This document shows positions 13,329 through 22,118 of a stretch of 64,000 nucleotides of DNA, in pieces; the first letter of the stretch is position 1; each line of letters opens with the position of its first letter. The notes beneath the pieces were generated by a model that was not told the origin of the DNA, did no database searches, and was given only the letters and a program-made list of their open reading frames with translations. The DNA is from Thermobacillus sp. ZCTH02-B1. Its GTDB lineage: Bacteria > Bacillota > Bacilli > Paenibacillales > Paenibacillaceae. The position numbers and the translations under genes were made by a program. The stretch lies in contig NZ_LZRU01000023.1 in assembly GCF_002159085.1 (NCBI RefSeq), positions 1-64,000 of the forward strand, written 5' to 3'.

Positions 13329-14429
13329 GTGATCCGTACCGAAGAACTGCTGCTCAACGTCGGTCCGCAGCACCCGAGCACGCACGGCGTGTTGCGCATC
13401 GTGGTCAAGCTGGACGGCGAAGTGATCAAGGAAGCGACGCCCGTCATCGGCTATCTGCACCGCGGAACGGAGAAGCTGGCGGAAAGCCTGAACTATACCC
13501 AGATCATCCCGTACACGGACCGGATGGACTACCTGTCCGCGATGACGAACAATTACGTGCTCTGCTACGCGGTCGAGAAAATGATGGGCATCGAGGTGCC
13601 GGAACGCGCCCAGTTCCTGCGCCTCATCGTGATGGAATTGCAGCGCATCGCGAGCCATCTCGTCTGGTGGGGCACCTATCTGCTTGACCTGGGCGCGCTG
13701 AGCCCGTTCCTGTTCGCGTTCAAGGACCGCGAGAAGATCGTCGACCTGTTCAACGAGCTGTGCGGCGCGCGCCTCACCTACAACTACATGCGGGTCGGCG
13801 GCGTGAAATGGGATGCGCCTCCGGGGTGGATCGACAAGGTTCGCGACTTCATCCCCTACATGGAGAAGCAGCTGCAGGATTACGACCGGCTGGTCACCGG
13901 CAACGAAATTTTCCTCAACCGGGTGAAGGGGATCGGCAAATACGACGCCGAGACGGCGATCGCCTGGGGCCTCTCCGGCGTGAATCTGCGCTGCACCGGC
14001 GTAAAATGGGATTTGCGGAAAGACGAGCCCTATTGTATTTACGACCGGTTCGAGTTCGACGTTCCGGTCGGGAAGAACGGCGACTGCTATGACCGGTACC
14101 TGCTCCGGATCGAAGAGATCCGCCAGTCGCTGCGCATCCTGAAGCAGGCGGTCGAGCAGTTCCCGTCTTCCGGCGAGACGATGGGCAAGGTGCCGCGCGT
14201 CATCCGTCCGCCGGAGGGGGAAACGTATGTCCGCATCGAGGCGCCGCGCGGCGAGCTCGGCTGCCATATCGTCTCGAAGGGCAAGGCGGAGCCGTATCGC
14301 CTGAAGTTCCGGCGGCCCTCGTTCAACAACCTGCAGATGCTGCCGAAGCTGCTCGTCGGCGAGACGATGTCCAACCTGATCGCGATTCTGGGCGGCGTGG
14401 ACATCGTCCTCGGGGAGGTCGACTGCTGA
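13329..14429 (+). CDS. nuoD: NADH-quinone oxidoreductase subunit D
   Basis: This 366-residue, 49-kDa-type subunit forms the quinone pocket with NuoB. The N-terminal block NVGPQHPSTHGVLR carries the quinone-site histidine, and GYLHRGTEKLAE follows. GTG start, three bases after the nuoC stop. The C-terminus reads LGEVDC, whereas the related subunits I know generally end in Arg after GEVD; this is a small point to check. NuoC and NuoD are separate proteins here, not fused. Confidence 0.95.
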   Translation: MIRTEELLLNVGPQHPSTHGVLRIVVKLDGEVIKEATPVIGYLHRGTEKLAESLNYTQIIPYTDRMDYLSAMTNNYVLCYAVEKMMGIEVPERAQFLRLIVMELQRIASHLVWWGTYLLDLGALSPFLFAFKDREKIVDLFNELCGARLTYNYMRVGGVKWDAPPGWIDKVRDFIPYMEKQLQDYDRLVTGNEIFLNRVKGIGKYDAETAIAWGLSGVNLRCTGVKWDLRKDEPYCIYDRFEFDVPVGKNGDCYDRYLLRIEEIRQSLRILKQAVEQFPSSGETMGKVPRVIRPPEGETYVRIEAPRGELGCHIVSKGKAEPYRLKFRRPSFNNLQMLPKLLVGETMSNLIAILGGVDIVLGEVDC

Positions 14430-14430
14430 G

Positions 14431-15444
14431 ATGACGAAATGGCTGGAGCAACCCCTGTCGTGGGAAAACGCGCTCTTCTTCACCGCCATGGCGGTCGTCT
14501 TCCTGCTGATCGTGCTTTTGTACGTCGTGTACGCGATTCTGTTCGAGCGCAAGGTGCTCGGATGGATGCAGTGGCGGCACGGACCGAACCGGCTCGGCCC
14601 GTGGGGGATGTTCCAGACGGTGGCGGACGTCCTGAAGCTGCTGTTCAAGGAGGACACGATCCCGCGCAAGGCCGACCGGGCGCTGTTCATCATCGCGCCG
14701 GCGCTCTGCTATGCGCCGTCGTTCGCGGTGCTCGCGGTCATCCCGTACACGCGCGAGCTGTATTTCGCCGATCTGAACGTCGCCGTCGTCTATTACGCGG
14801 CGCTGTCGGCGATCTCCACGATCGCGATCGTGCTCGGCGGCTGGGCATCGAACAACAAGTATTCGCTGCTCGGCGGCATGCGGTCGGGCGCGCAGATGAT
14901 CAGCTACGAGGTGCCGCTCGTCCTTTCGATCGTCGGCACGGTCATGATGACCGGCAGCATGAACCTGCGCAAGATCGTCGAGGCGCAGGGCGACTGGTTC
15001 TGGCAGTGGAACTTCCTGCCGCAGATCATCGGATTCGGCGTCTTCCTCGTCGCGGCGGTGTCGGAGCTGAACCGCTCGCCGTTCGACCTGCCGGAGGCGG
15101 AGTCCGAGCTCGTCGCCGGTTACCACACGGAGTACAGCGGCTTCCGGTTCGCGTTCTTCATGCTGGCGGAATACGTCTACATGTTCGCGATCGCGGGGCT
15201 CGCGTCCGTGCTGTTCCTCGGCGGCTGGCGACCGCCGGCGCCGTTCCTGGATTTCATTCCGGGCATTGTCTGGATGATCCTGAAGATGGCCTTCGTCATC
15301 TTCTTCCTGTTCTGGCTCAGGGCGACGATGCCGCGCGTGCGCATCGACCAGCTGATGGGATTCGCCTGGAAGGTGCTGCTGCCGCTGGCGATTTTGAACG
15401 TGTTCGTGACGGCCGTCGGCCTGGAGCTTTTCATCAAGGGATAA
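14431..15444 (+). CDS. nuoH: NADH-quinone oxidoreductase subunit H
   Basis: This 337-residue membrane subunit has about eight helices and connects the quinone site to the proton pumps. Conserved blocks are FERKVLGWMQWRHGPNRLGP in the first loop and SPFDLPEAESELVAGYHTEY, which carries the acidic residues of the E-channel. It starts one base after the nuoD stop. Confidence 0.96.
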   Translation: MTKWLEQPLSWENALFFTAMAVVFLLIVLLYVVYAILFERKVLGWMQWRHGPNRLGPWGMFQTVADVLKLLFKEDTIPRKADRALFIIAPALCYAPSFAVLAVIPYTRELYFADLNVAVVYYAALSAISTIAIVLGGWASNNKYSLLGGMRSGAQMISYEVPLVLSIVGTVMMTGSMNLRKIVEAQGDWFWQWNFLPQIIGFGVFLVAAVSELNRSPFDLPEAESELVAGYHTEYSGFRFAFFMLAEYVYMFAIAGLASVLFLGGWRPPAPFLDFIPGIVWMILKMAFVIFFLFWLRATMPRVRIDQLMGFAWKVLLPLAILNVFVTAVGLELFIKG

Positions 15445-15459
15445 CGGGGGGACAAGGCC

Positions 15460-15909
15460 ATGAAAGGCATGATCCAGGGTCTGGGCGTCACGCTCAAGAC
15501 GATGTTTTCGAAGAAGGTCACCTATGCCTACCCGGATGAGCCGCTCAAGATGCCGGACCGGTTCCGCGGCATCCAGCATTTCGACCCGGACAAATGCATC
15601 GTCTGCAACCAGTGCGCGCGCATCTGTCCGACGCAATGCATCACGCTGACCGGCAAGCCGAATCCGGATCCCGAGAAGAAGGGCAAAGTGATCGACACGT
15701 ACGACATCAACTTCGAGCTGTGCATCCTGTGCGATCTCTGCACCGAGGTGTGCCCGACGGAAGCGATCGTCATGACGAACAATTTCGAACTGGCGGCATA
15801 CAGCCGCGACGAGCTGTTCAAGGACCGCGAATGGCTGGAGAACAACAACACGAACATCCGGCAGGACAACAACAATATCGGCGCGCCGCAGAGAGGAGGC
15901 GCGAAGTAA
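15460..15909 (+). CDS. nuoI: NADH-quinone oxidoreductase subunit I
   Basis: This 149-residue ferredoxin-like subunit has two 4Fe-4S motifs, CIVCNQCARICP and CILCDLCTEVCP, that pass electrons to cluster N2 in NuoB. The N-terminal helix anchors it to the membrane arm. In the absence of NuoEFG it is the natural entry point for a soluble donor such as ferredoxin (inference). The C-terminal 20 residues are Asn- and Gln-rich and variable. Confidence 0.95.
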   Translation: MKGMIQGLGVTLKTMFSKKVTYAYPDEPLKMPDRFRGIQHFDPDKCIVCNQCARICPTQCITLTGKPNPDPEKKGKVIDTYDINFELCILCDLCTEVCPTEAIVMTNNFELAAYSRDELFKDREWLENNNTNIRQDNNNIGAPQRGGAK

Positions 15910-15912
15910 CCG

Positions 15913-16437
15913 ATGGGCGGATTCTACATCGACTGGTCCGGCGAACTGGTTGCGTTCTTCGCGTTCGCCGTCGTCATGATCGTCGGCGCCGTGCTGATGC
16001 TGACGCTGACGAAGGTCGTGCACATGGTGGCCTCGCTGGCGGCCGTCTTTCTCGGGCTCGGCGGCATGTTCGTCGTGCTGGAGGCGGAGTTCGTCGCGTT
16101 CACGCAGGTGCTCCTCTACGCGGGCGCCGTCACGATCCTGCTGATCTTCGGCATCATGATGACGGATCATCAGGCCGTGCAGCGGGAGCCGGTGCGGCCG
16201 GCACACGAGATCGTCTCGGCCGTCGCATCGATCGTGCTGTTCGGCATCCTGTTCTACGCGATCCGGACGACGGAATTCGCGCCTTCGGCTCCGCCGCTGC
16301 AGGCCGGGGTCGACAACGCGATGGAGATCGGCAAGCAGCTCTACACGCAGCACGTCATTCCGTTCGAGCTCGTGTCGGTTCTGCTGACGGTCGCATTCAT
16401 CGGCGCGATCGTGATCGCGAAGAAGGAGGCGGAGTAA
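15913..16437 (+). CDS. nuoJ: NADH-quinone oxidoreductase subunit J
   Basis: This 174-residue protein has five predicted membrane helices. The block LLYAGAVTILLIFGIMM is a conserved J-subunit segment in helix 3. It starts three bases after nuoI and is followed by nuoK after another three, so the whole group is tightly coupled. Confidence 0.93.
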   Translation: MGGFYIDWSGELVAFFAFAVVMIVGAVLMLTLTKVVHMVASLAAVFLGLGGMFVVLEAEFVAFTQVLLYAGAVTILLIFGIMMTDHQAVQREPVRPAHEIVSAVASIVLFGILFYAIRTTEFAPSAPPLQAGVDNAMEIGKQLYTQHVIPFELVSVLLTVAFIGAIVIAKKEAE

Positions 16438-16440
16438 GGC

Positions 16441-16743
16441 GTGCTGTCCTCGTATCTGACCATGGCCGCCATTCTGTTCTGCATCGGGCTGTACGGCGCG
16501 CTGACGAAACGCAACGCCGTCATCGTGCTGATGTCGGTGGAGCTGATGCTCAATTCGGTGAACCTGAATCTGGTCGCCTTCTCGAAATACGGCGTCGTGC
16601 CGTCGCTCACGGGACAGATCTTCTCGCTGTTTACGATCTCGGTGGCGGCCGCCGAGGTGGCCGTCGGCGTCGCGATCCTGATCGCGCTGTTCCGCTCGCG
16701 CGGCTCGGCGAACGTCGACGAATTCAATGAGATGAGGAGGTAG
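16441..16743 (+). CDS. nuoK: NADH-quinone oxidoreductase subunit K
   Basis: This 100-residue, three-helix subunit has conserved membrane glutamates in [19 protein letters not shown] and in the [13 protein letters not shown] segment; these belong to the central proton pathway. GTG start. The size matches the family exactly. Confidence 0.95.
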   Translation: MLSSYLTMAAILFCIGLYGALTKRNAVIVLMSVELMLNSVNLNLVAFSKYGVVPSLTGQIFSLFTISVAAAEVAVGVAILIALFRSRGSANVDEFNEMRR

Positions 16744-16747
16744 CGGC

Positions 16748-18616
16748 ATGGAAACCGTGCTTTCGCAATACGCCTGGCTCGTACCGGTCTTCCCGCTCGC
16801 GGCCTTCCTCATCCTGCTGGCGTTCGGCCGCGGCATGAAGCGGACCGGTCCGGTCATCGCCACGCTCGGGTCGCTCGCGTCGCTCGTCCTGTCGGCGCTG
16901 GTGCTGATCGAGCAGCTCGGCGGTGCGGATGAGTACAACAACGGCTTCGACTGGATCCAAATCGGCGGCTACACGCTGACCGTCGGCTTCGACGTGACGA
17001 ACCTGACGGCGCTCATGATGGTCGTCGTCTCGCTCGTCGCATTCCTCGTCAATGTATATTCGATCGGCTACATGAAGGACGACGAGCGCATCTCCGTGTT
17101 CTTCGCGTACGTGGCGCTGTTCACGTGCTCGATGCTCGGCCTCGTGATCGCCGACAATCTGCTGATGCTCTACATCTTCTGGGAGCTCGTCGGCCTCTGC
17201 TCGTTCCTGCTGATCGGCTTCTGGTATTACAAACCGGAGGCGAAGGCCGCGGCGAAGAAGGCGTTCATCGTCACGCGCGTCGGCGACGTGGGGTTCCTGA
17301 TCGCGCTCCTGCTCCTGTTCTGGTACATGCCGGATCATGACCTGTCGTTCGCCGCGATCGCGAACGTGTTTGGTCAAACCGGCCTGATCACGGAGGGCAT
17401 CACGACGCTGATCGCGATCCTGATCTTCCTCGGCGCGGTCGGCAAGTCCGGCCAGTTCCCGCTGCACGTCTGGCTTCCGGACGCGATGGAGGGTCCGACG
17501 CCGATCAGCGCCCTGATCCACGCCGCGACGATGGTCGCCGCCGGCGTGTTCCTCGTCGCCCGCACGTTCCCGATCTTCGAGGCGTCGCCGGCGGCGCTCG
17601 ACACGGTCGCCTGGGTGGGCGCCTTCACCGCGATCTTCGCGGCGTCGATCGCGATCGCGCAGGACGACATCAAACGGATTCTGGCCTACTCCACCGTCAG
17701 CCAGCTCGGCTACATGATGATGGCGCTCGGGCTCGGCTCGGTGACGGCGGCGATGTTCCACCTGTTCACGCACGCGTTTTTCAAGGCGCTCCTGTTCCTC
17801 GGGGCGGGCAGCGTCATCCACGCGGTGCATACGCAGAACATCCACGAGATGGGCGGCCTCGGCAAGACGATGAAGACGACCGCCTGGACGTTCGCGGTCG
17901 GCGCGCTGGCGCTGGCCGGCATTCCGCCGCTTTCGGGCTTCTGGTCGAAGGACGCGATTCTGGCGGAGGCGCTGCACGACCATCCGGCGCTGTTCGCGAT
18001 CGGCATCGCGGCCGCGCTGCTCACGGCGCTCTACATGTCGCGGCTGTTCTTCCTCGTCTTCGCGGGCAAGCCGCGGAAGGGCGCTTCGGGTCACGAGTCG
18101 CCGGCCGTCATGACGGTGCCGCTCGTCGTGCTCGCGCTGCTGGCGGTCGTCGCGGGCTTCGTCGAGATGCCGTTCGAAGGAACCGGCTGGTTCGGCGAAT
18201 GGCTGACGGGACATGCCGCGGCGCATGAAGGCACGGCGCTCGTCATGCTCGTTTCCACGGCGGTCGGCCTCCTGGGCATCTATCTCGGCTGGCTGATCTA
18301 CGTGAAGGGCGCGATTCCGCGCGACGCCGTCACGAAGCGCATGCCCTGGCTGACCCGGCTGCTGGAGCGGAAATATTACATCGATGAAATCTATCATGCG
18401 GTCTTCGTGGTATCGCTGCGCGCGATCGGGCGGGCCTTCGATGCCTTCGACCGCCATGTCGTCGGCGGCGCCGTCCGGCTGGCCGGCGGTGCGGCGGTCT
18501 GGACGGGACGCGCTGCCACCCGGATGCAGAACGGCCAGCTGCAGTCCTACGGCCTGTATGCCGTGATCGGTCTGGTCATTCTCGCGGCGGCGATCGCCGG
18601 AAGGAGGTTTTGGTGA
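16748..18616 (+). CDS. nuoL: NADH-quinone oxidoreductase subunit L
   Basis: This 622-residue antiporter-like proton pump is at the distal end of the membrane arm. Conserved features are the helix-5 glutamate in FWELVGLCSFLLIGFWY, the lysine and histidines in QFPLHVWLPDAMEGPTPISA, and the AYSTVSQLGYMM block. The C-terminal lateral helix region is present. GAGGAGG-type site precedes ATG. The stop shares a base with the nuoM start. Confidence 0.95.
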   Translation: METVLSQYAWLVPVFPLAAFLILLAFGRGMKRTGPVIATLGSLASLVLSALVLIEQLGGADEYNNGFDWIQIGGYTLTVGFDVTNLTALMMVVVSLVAFLVNVYSIGYMKDDERISVFFAYVALFTCSMLGLVIADNLLMLYIFWELVGLCSFLLIGFWYYKPEAKAAAKKAFIVTRVGDVGFLIALLLLFWYMPDHDLSFAAIANVFGQTGLITEGITTLIAILIFLGAVGKSGQFPLHVWLPDAMEGPTPISALIHAATMVAAGVFLVARTFPIFEASPAALDTVAWVGAFTAIFAASIAIAQDDIKRILAYSTVSQLGYMMMALGLGSVTAAMFHLFTHAFFKALLFLGAGSVIHAVHTQNIHEMGGLGKTMKTTAWTFAVGALALAGIPPLSGFWSKDAILAEALHDHPALFAIGIAAALLTALYMSRLFFLVFAGKPRKGASGHESPAVMTVPLVVLALLAVVAGFVEMPFEGTGWFGEWLTGHAAAHEGTALVMLVSTAVGLLGIYLGWLIYVKGAIPRDAVTKRMPWLTRLLERKYYIDEIYHAVFVVSLRAIGRAFDAFDRHVVGGAVRLAGGAAVWTGRAATRMQNGQLQSYGLYAVIGLVILAAAIAGRRFW

Positions 18617-20223
18617 TGGCGGGCTCTTTTCCCTGGCTGACGCTGCTGACGTTCTCGCCGATCATCGGGCTCATCGTCCTGCTCTTCCTGCCGGGGACGA
18701 ACCGTCGCGCGCTCCGCTGGACCGCGATCGTCACGACGCTCGTCCCGCTCGCCCTGTCCCTCTGGCTGTTCGCCGTGCATGATGCGTCGGACCCGGACGC
18801 CTTCCGGGAGAAGGCGGACTGGATCACGATCGCGCTCAACCACGAGGCGGTCAACATCGAATCGAGCGCCTACGTGTTCCAGTATCATCTCGCGATCGAC
18901 GGCCTGTCGCTGCCGCTCGTGGTGCTCGCGTCGCTCGTCGCGGTGATGGCCGCGCTCGCGTCCGTTCACATCAAGAAGCGCTGGAAAGCGTTCTACGTCT
19001 GGTTCCTGCTGCTCGAGACGGGGATGCTGGGCGTGTTCCTCGCGCGCGATCTGATTCTGTTCTTCCTGTTCTTCGAGCTGACGCTGATCGCGCTGTTCTT
19101 CCTGATCGGCATCTGGGGCTCGCTGAACCGGGAGAAGGCGGCGAACACGTTCCTCATTTACAACGGGCTCGGCTCGGCGCTCATGCTGATCGCGTTCGTG
19201 CTGCTGATCGCCACCGCGGGCGCGTCGCTGAACGCGACGCAGCAGGGGGGCGACCTGGTCTATACCGGCGACTACGCGACGATCCGGTCGAATCTGACGG
19301 CCGAGAATTCGCTCACGAATCTGCCGGGCCATTACGAGAACCCGTTCGCGCTGAGCGACGGCATGCGGTGGGCCATCTTCATCCTGCTGCTCGCGGCGTT
19401 CGGCATCAAGCTGCCGATGCTGCCGTTCCATACCTGGATGCTGCGCGTCCACGCGGAGGCGCCGCCGTCCGTCGTCATGATCCACTCGGGCGTGCTGCTC
19501 AAGATGGGCGGCTACGGTCTCATCCGCTTCGGCGTCGGGCTGTTCCCCGGGCTGGCGGAGGAGGCGGCGTTCGTGCTGGCGCTGCTCGGAGCCGCTGGCG
19601 TGCTGTACGGCGCGGCGCTCGCGTTCGTCCAGACGGAGTTCCGGCTCGTGCTCGCCTATTCGTCGGTCAGCCACATGGGCATCGTGCTGCTCGGGATCGC
19701 GTCGCTGAACGAGATCGGCCTGCAGGGCGCGGTGTACCAGCTCGTCTCGCACGGCCTCATCTCGGCGCTGCTGTTCCTGATCGTCGGCAGCCTGCATGAG
19801 CGGACCGGCACGACGGAGCTGGACGAGCTCGGCGGCCTCGCGCGTCCGATGCCGTTCATGAGCGGCATGCTGCTGGCCGCGGGGGTGGCTTCGCTCGGGC
19901 TGCCCGGCCTGTCCGGGTTCGTCGGCGAGTTCCTCAGCTTCCTCGGCCTGTTCGAGACGATGAAGTGGGTGACCGCGATCGCCGCGATCGGCGTCATTCT
20001 GGCGGCCGTGTACATCCTGCGCAGCGTGCTGAAGATCACGTTCGGCCCGCAGCAGGAGCGCTATGCGGCGCTGAAGGACGCGCGGCTGATCGAAGCCGTG
20101 CCGATGATCGCGCTCATGGCCTTCATCGTGCTGCTCGGCATCTATCCTTCCGTACTGACGGATGCGATGCAGGGCAGCTTCGACGACATCATCGCGCAGC
20201 TCAACGCGAGGATGGGGGGGTAA
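18616..20223 (+). CDS. nuoM: NADH-quinone oxidoreductase subunit M
   Basis: This 535-residue antiporter-like subunit has the helix-5 glutamate block FFLFFELTLIALFFLIGIWG and the conserved KLPMLPFHTWMLRVHAEAPP. The ATG at 18616 lies 8 bases after AAGGAGG at 18601-18607 and shares one base with the nuoL stop; a GTG one codon earlier is a possible alternative. Confidence 0.95.
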   Translation: MAGSFPWLTLLTFSPIIGLIVLLFLPGTNRRALRWTAIVTTLVPLALSLWLFAVHDASDPDAFREKADWITIALNHEAVNIESSAYVFQYHLAIDGLSLPLVVLASLVAVMAALASVHIKKRWKAFYVWFLLLETGMLGVFLARDLILFFLFFELTLIALFFLIGIWGSLNREKAANTFLIYNGLGSALMLIAFVLLIATAGASLNATQQGGDLVYTGDYATIRSNLTAENSLTNLPGHYENPFALSDGMRWAIFILLLAAFGIKLPMLPFHTWMLRVHAEAPPSVVMIHSGVLLKMGGYGLIRFGVGLFPGLAEEAAFVLALLGAAGVLYGAALAFVQTEFRLVLAYSSVSHMGIVLLGIASLNEIGLQGAVYQLVSHGLISALLFLIVGSLHERTGTTELDELGGLARPMPFMSGMLLAAGVASLGLPGLSGFVGEFLSFLGLFETMKWVTAIAAIGVILAAVYILRSVLKITFGPQQERYAALKDARLIEAVPMIALMAFIVLLGIYPSVLTDAMQGSFDDIIAQLNARMGG

Positions 20224-20227
20224 CCGC

Positions 20228-21796
20228 ATGTTGATGACGGCAACGCAAGCCCTTACCGGGCCGGATGTGGCTTACCTCGTCCCCGAGATCCTTCTCGTCG
20301 GCGCGGCGATTGTGCTGACGGTGCTTGATCTGCTGCTGCCGAACACGGTTCGCCGCGGGTGGATCAGCTGGCTGACGCTCGCCTCGCTCGCCGGCGCCGC
20401 GGCCGCCGTCATCGGGCAGTTCGCGATGTTCAATCCGTTCGACGGCGACGCGGAGGTCGTGTCGCTGCTTTCGGACAGCTACCGGATCGACGGCTTCGCG
20501 CTCGTGATGAAGCTGGTCATCCTGACCGCCTCGATGCTCATCCTGCTGATGGGCATCCGGACGATCGAGCGGGACGATGCGATTCCGGACAAGGGCGAGA
20601 CGTTCACGATGATGCTGCCCGCCGTGACCGGCGCGCTCGTCCTCTGCTCGACGGCGGATCTGATCACGATGTTCGTCGGCCTCGAGCTGCTCGGCATCTC
20701 GACGTACGTGATGATCGGCTTCCGCAAGAAGTCGAGCCTCGCGTCCGAAGCGGCGTTCAAATATATCGTGATCGGCGCCGTTTCGTCCGCGATCATCCTG
20801 TTCGGCATGTCGTATCTGTACGGGGTAACGGGATCGACCAACCTCGGCTGGATCGCCTGGGCGCTGGAGCAGGCGGCGGCCGATTACCAGGCGCTCGTCT
20901 ATGTCGCGCTGTTCTTCATCGTCGCCGGCTTCGCGGTGAAGATCGCGGCCGTGCCGTTCCATGCGTGGGCGCCCGACGTCTACCAGGGGGCGGCGACGCC
21001 GGTCACCGCGTTCCTGGCCGTCGTCTCGAAGGCCGCGGCGTTCATCGCGCTGGTCCGGGTGATCTTCAACACGGCCGTCATCCAGACGCCGTTCATCCTC
21101 GGGCCGGGGGTCAGCCCCGTCGGCGAGGACGTGCTGCTCGCGCTGAAGGTGCTCGCGGCGGCCGCGATGATCGTCGGCACGACGGCGGCGCTGCGCCAGA
21201 AGAACGTGAAGCGGCTGCTCGCGCTGTCGGGTGTCGCCAACGCGGGCTATCTGCTCGTGCCGCTCGCGATCGGGATCGGCTCGACGTCCACGAACAATCT
21301 GGGCGACTTCGCGTTTTACCTGGTCGCCTACCTGTTCATGACGATCGGCGCCTTTGCGGTCATGGCGGTCGTCGGCCGAGCGGCCGGCCACGACGAGCTG
21401 AAGGGCTACGCCGGGCTGTATTACCGCGCACCCTGGACGGCGGCGGGCATGGTCGTGCTGCTTGTCTCGCTCGCCGGGCTGCCGGTGACGGGCGGCTTCT
21501 TCGGCAAGCTGTTCATCCTGCTCAGCGCCGTGCAGATGAAGGATTACTGGCTGGCGGCGATCATGGTCGTCACCAGCGTCATCTCGTACTACTTCTACTT
21601 CAGCATCATTCGCCAGATGTTCATGCGGACCGCCGAGACGGAGGCGAAGCTCAGCGTCCCCGCCCCGACGGGCATCGTGGCGTGGATTTGCGTCGTTGCG
21701 ACGCTGGCGCTCGGTTTTCTGCCGAACGCGTTCATGGACATGTTCGAGCAGGCCGTGACGCTGTCGCGCGACATCTGGATCGCGGTGCCGAAGTAA
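20228..21796 (+). CDS. nuoN: NADH-quinone oxidoreductase subunit N
   Basis: This 522-residue antiporter-like subunit contains the helix-5 glutamate block MFVGLELLGISTYVMIGFRK and the KIAAVPFHAWAPDVYQGAAT segment. I chose ATG at 20228, five bases after the nuoM stop; longer open sequence upstream lies inside nuoM and lacks support. It is the last nuo gene. No gene for NuoE, F or G follows. Confidence 0.95.
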   Translation: MLMTATQALTGPDVAYLVPEILLVGAAIVLTVLDLLLPNTVRRGWISWLTLASLAGAAAAVIGQFAMFNPFDGDAEVVSLLSDSYRIDGFALVMKLVILTASMLILLMGIRTIERDDAIPDKGETFTMMLPAVTGALVLCSTADLITMFVGLELLGISTYVMIGFRKKSSLASEAAFKYIVIGAVSSAIILFGMSYLYGVTGSTNLGWIAWALEQAAADYQALVYVALFFIVAGFAVKIAAVPFHAWAPDVYQGAATPVTAFLAVVSKAAAFIALVRVIFNTAVIQTPFILGPGVSPVGEDVLLALKVLAAAAMIVGTTAALRQKNVKRLLALSGVANAGYLLVPLAIGIGSTSTNNLGDFAFYLVAYLFMTIGAFAVMAVVGRAAGHDELKGYAGLYYRAPWTAAGMVVLLVSLAGLPVTGGFFGKLFILLSAVQMKDYWLAAIMVVTSVISYYFYFSIIRQMFMRTAETEAKLSVPAPTGIVAWICVVATLALGFLPNAFMDMFEQAVTLSRDIWIAVPK

Positions 21797-22118
21797 TCCG
21801 GCGCACTGCAACCGGCTTTTTGGGGAAAGGATGGACGGCCGGACGGCCGGCTGGGGGCGGCGGTCCGGGAAAAGAGAGAAGATACGGAATGTCCGGCCGC
21901 ATCTTGTCCGGATTGGACGGGATGCGGCCGGATCGCGTTTTCGGGGGCTGAATCGGTGCGGGCGCAAGCGGCGGGTCGAGGTGGCGGAAGCGGGCTCGCA
22001 ACGCGGACGAACGTGCGTAAAAAGTCACGTGAAAGTTTTTTAAGCGCACCGGCACATCCAATCGATTATAATAGGTTCATGGCATGGAGGATCGGGTCAT
22101 GGATAAGGACAGATCGTG
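21797..22118. other. Intergenic region between nuoN and the subtilase gene
   Basis: About 320 bases without a supported gene. A weak CCGG/CCGG hairpin followed by CTTTTTG lies right after nuoN. A perfect TATAAT at 22067-22072 without a clear -35 is the only promoter-like element, about 47 bases before the next start. Confidence 0.5.

Noticed and set aside
14323..16941. Long minus-strand open frame opposite nuoH-nuoK
   Set aside because: Arg/His/Asp-rich shadow of a G+C-rich coding strand, overlapping five secure genes.
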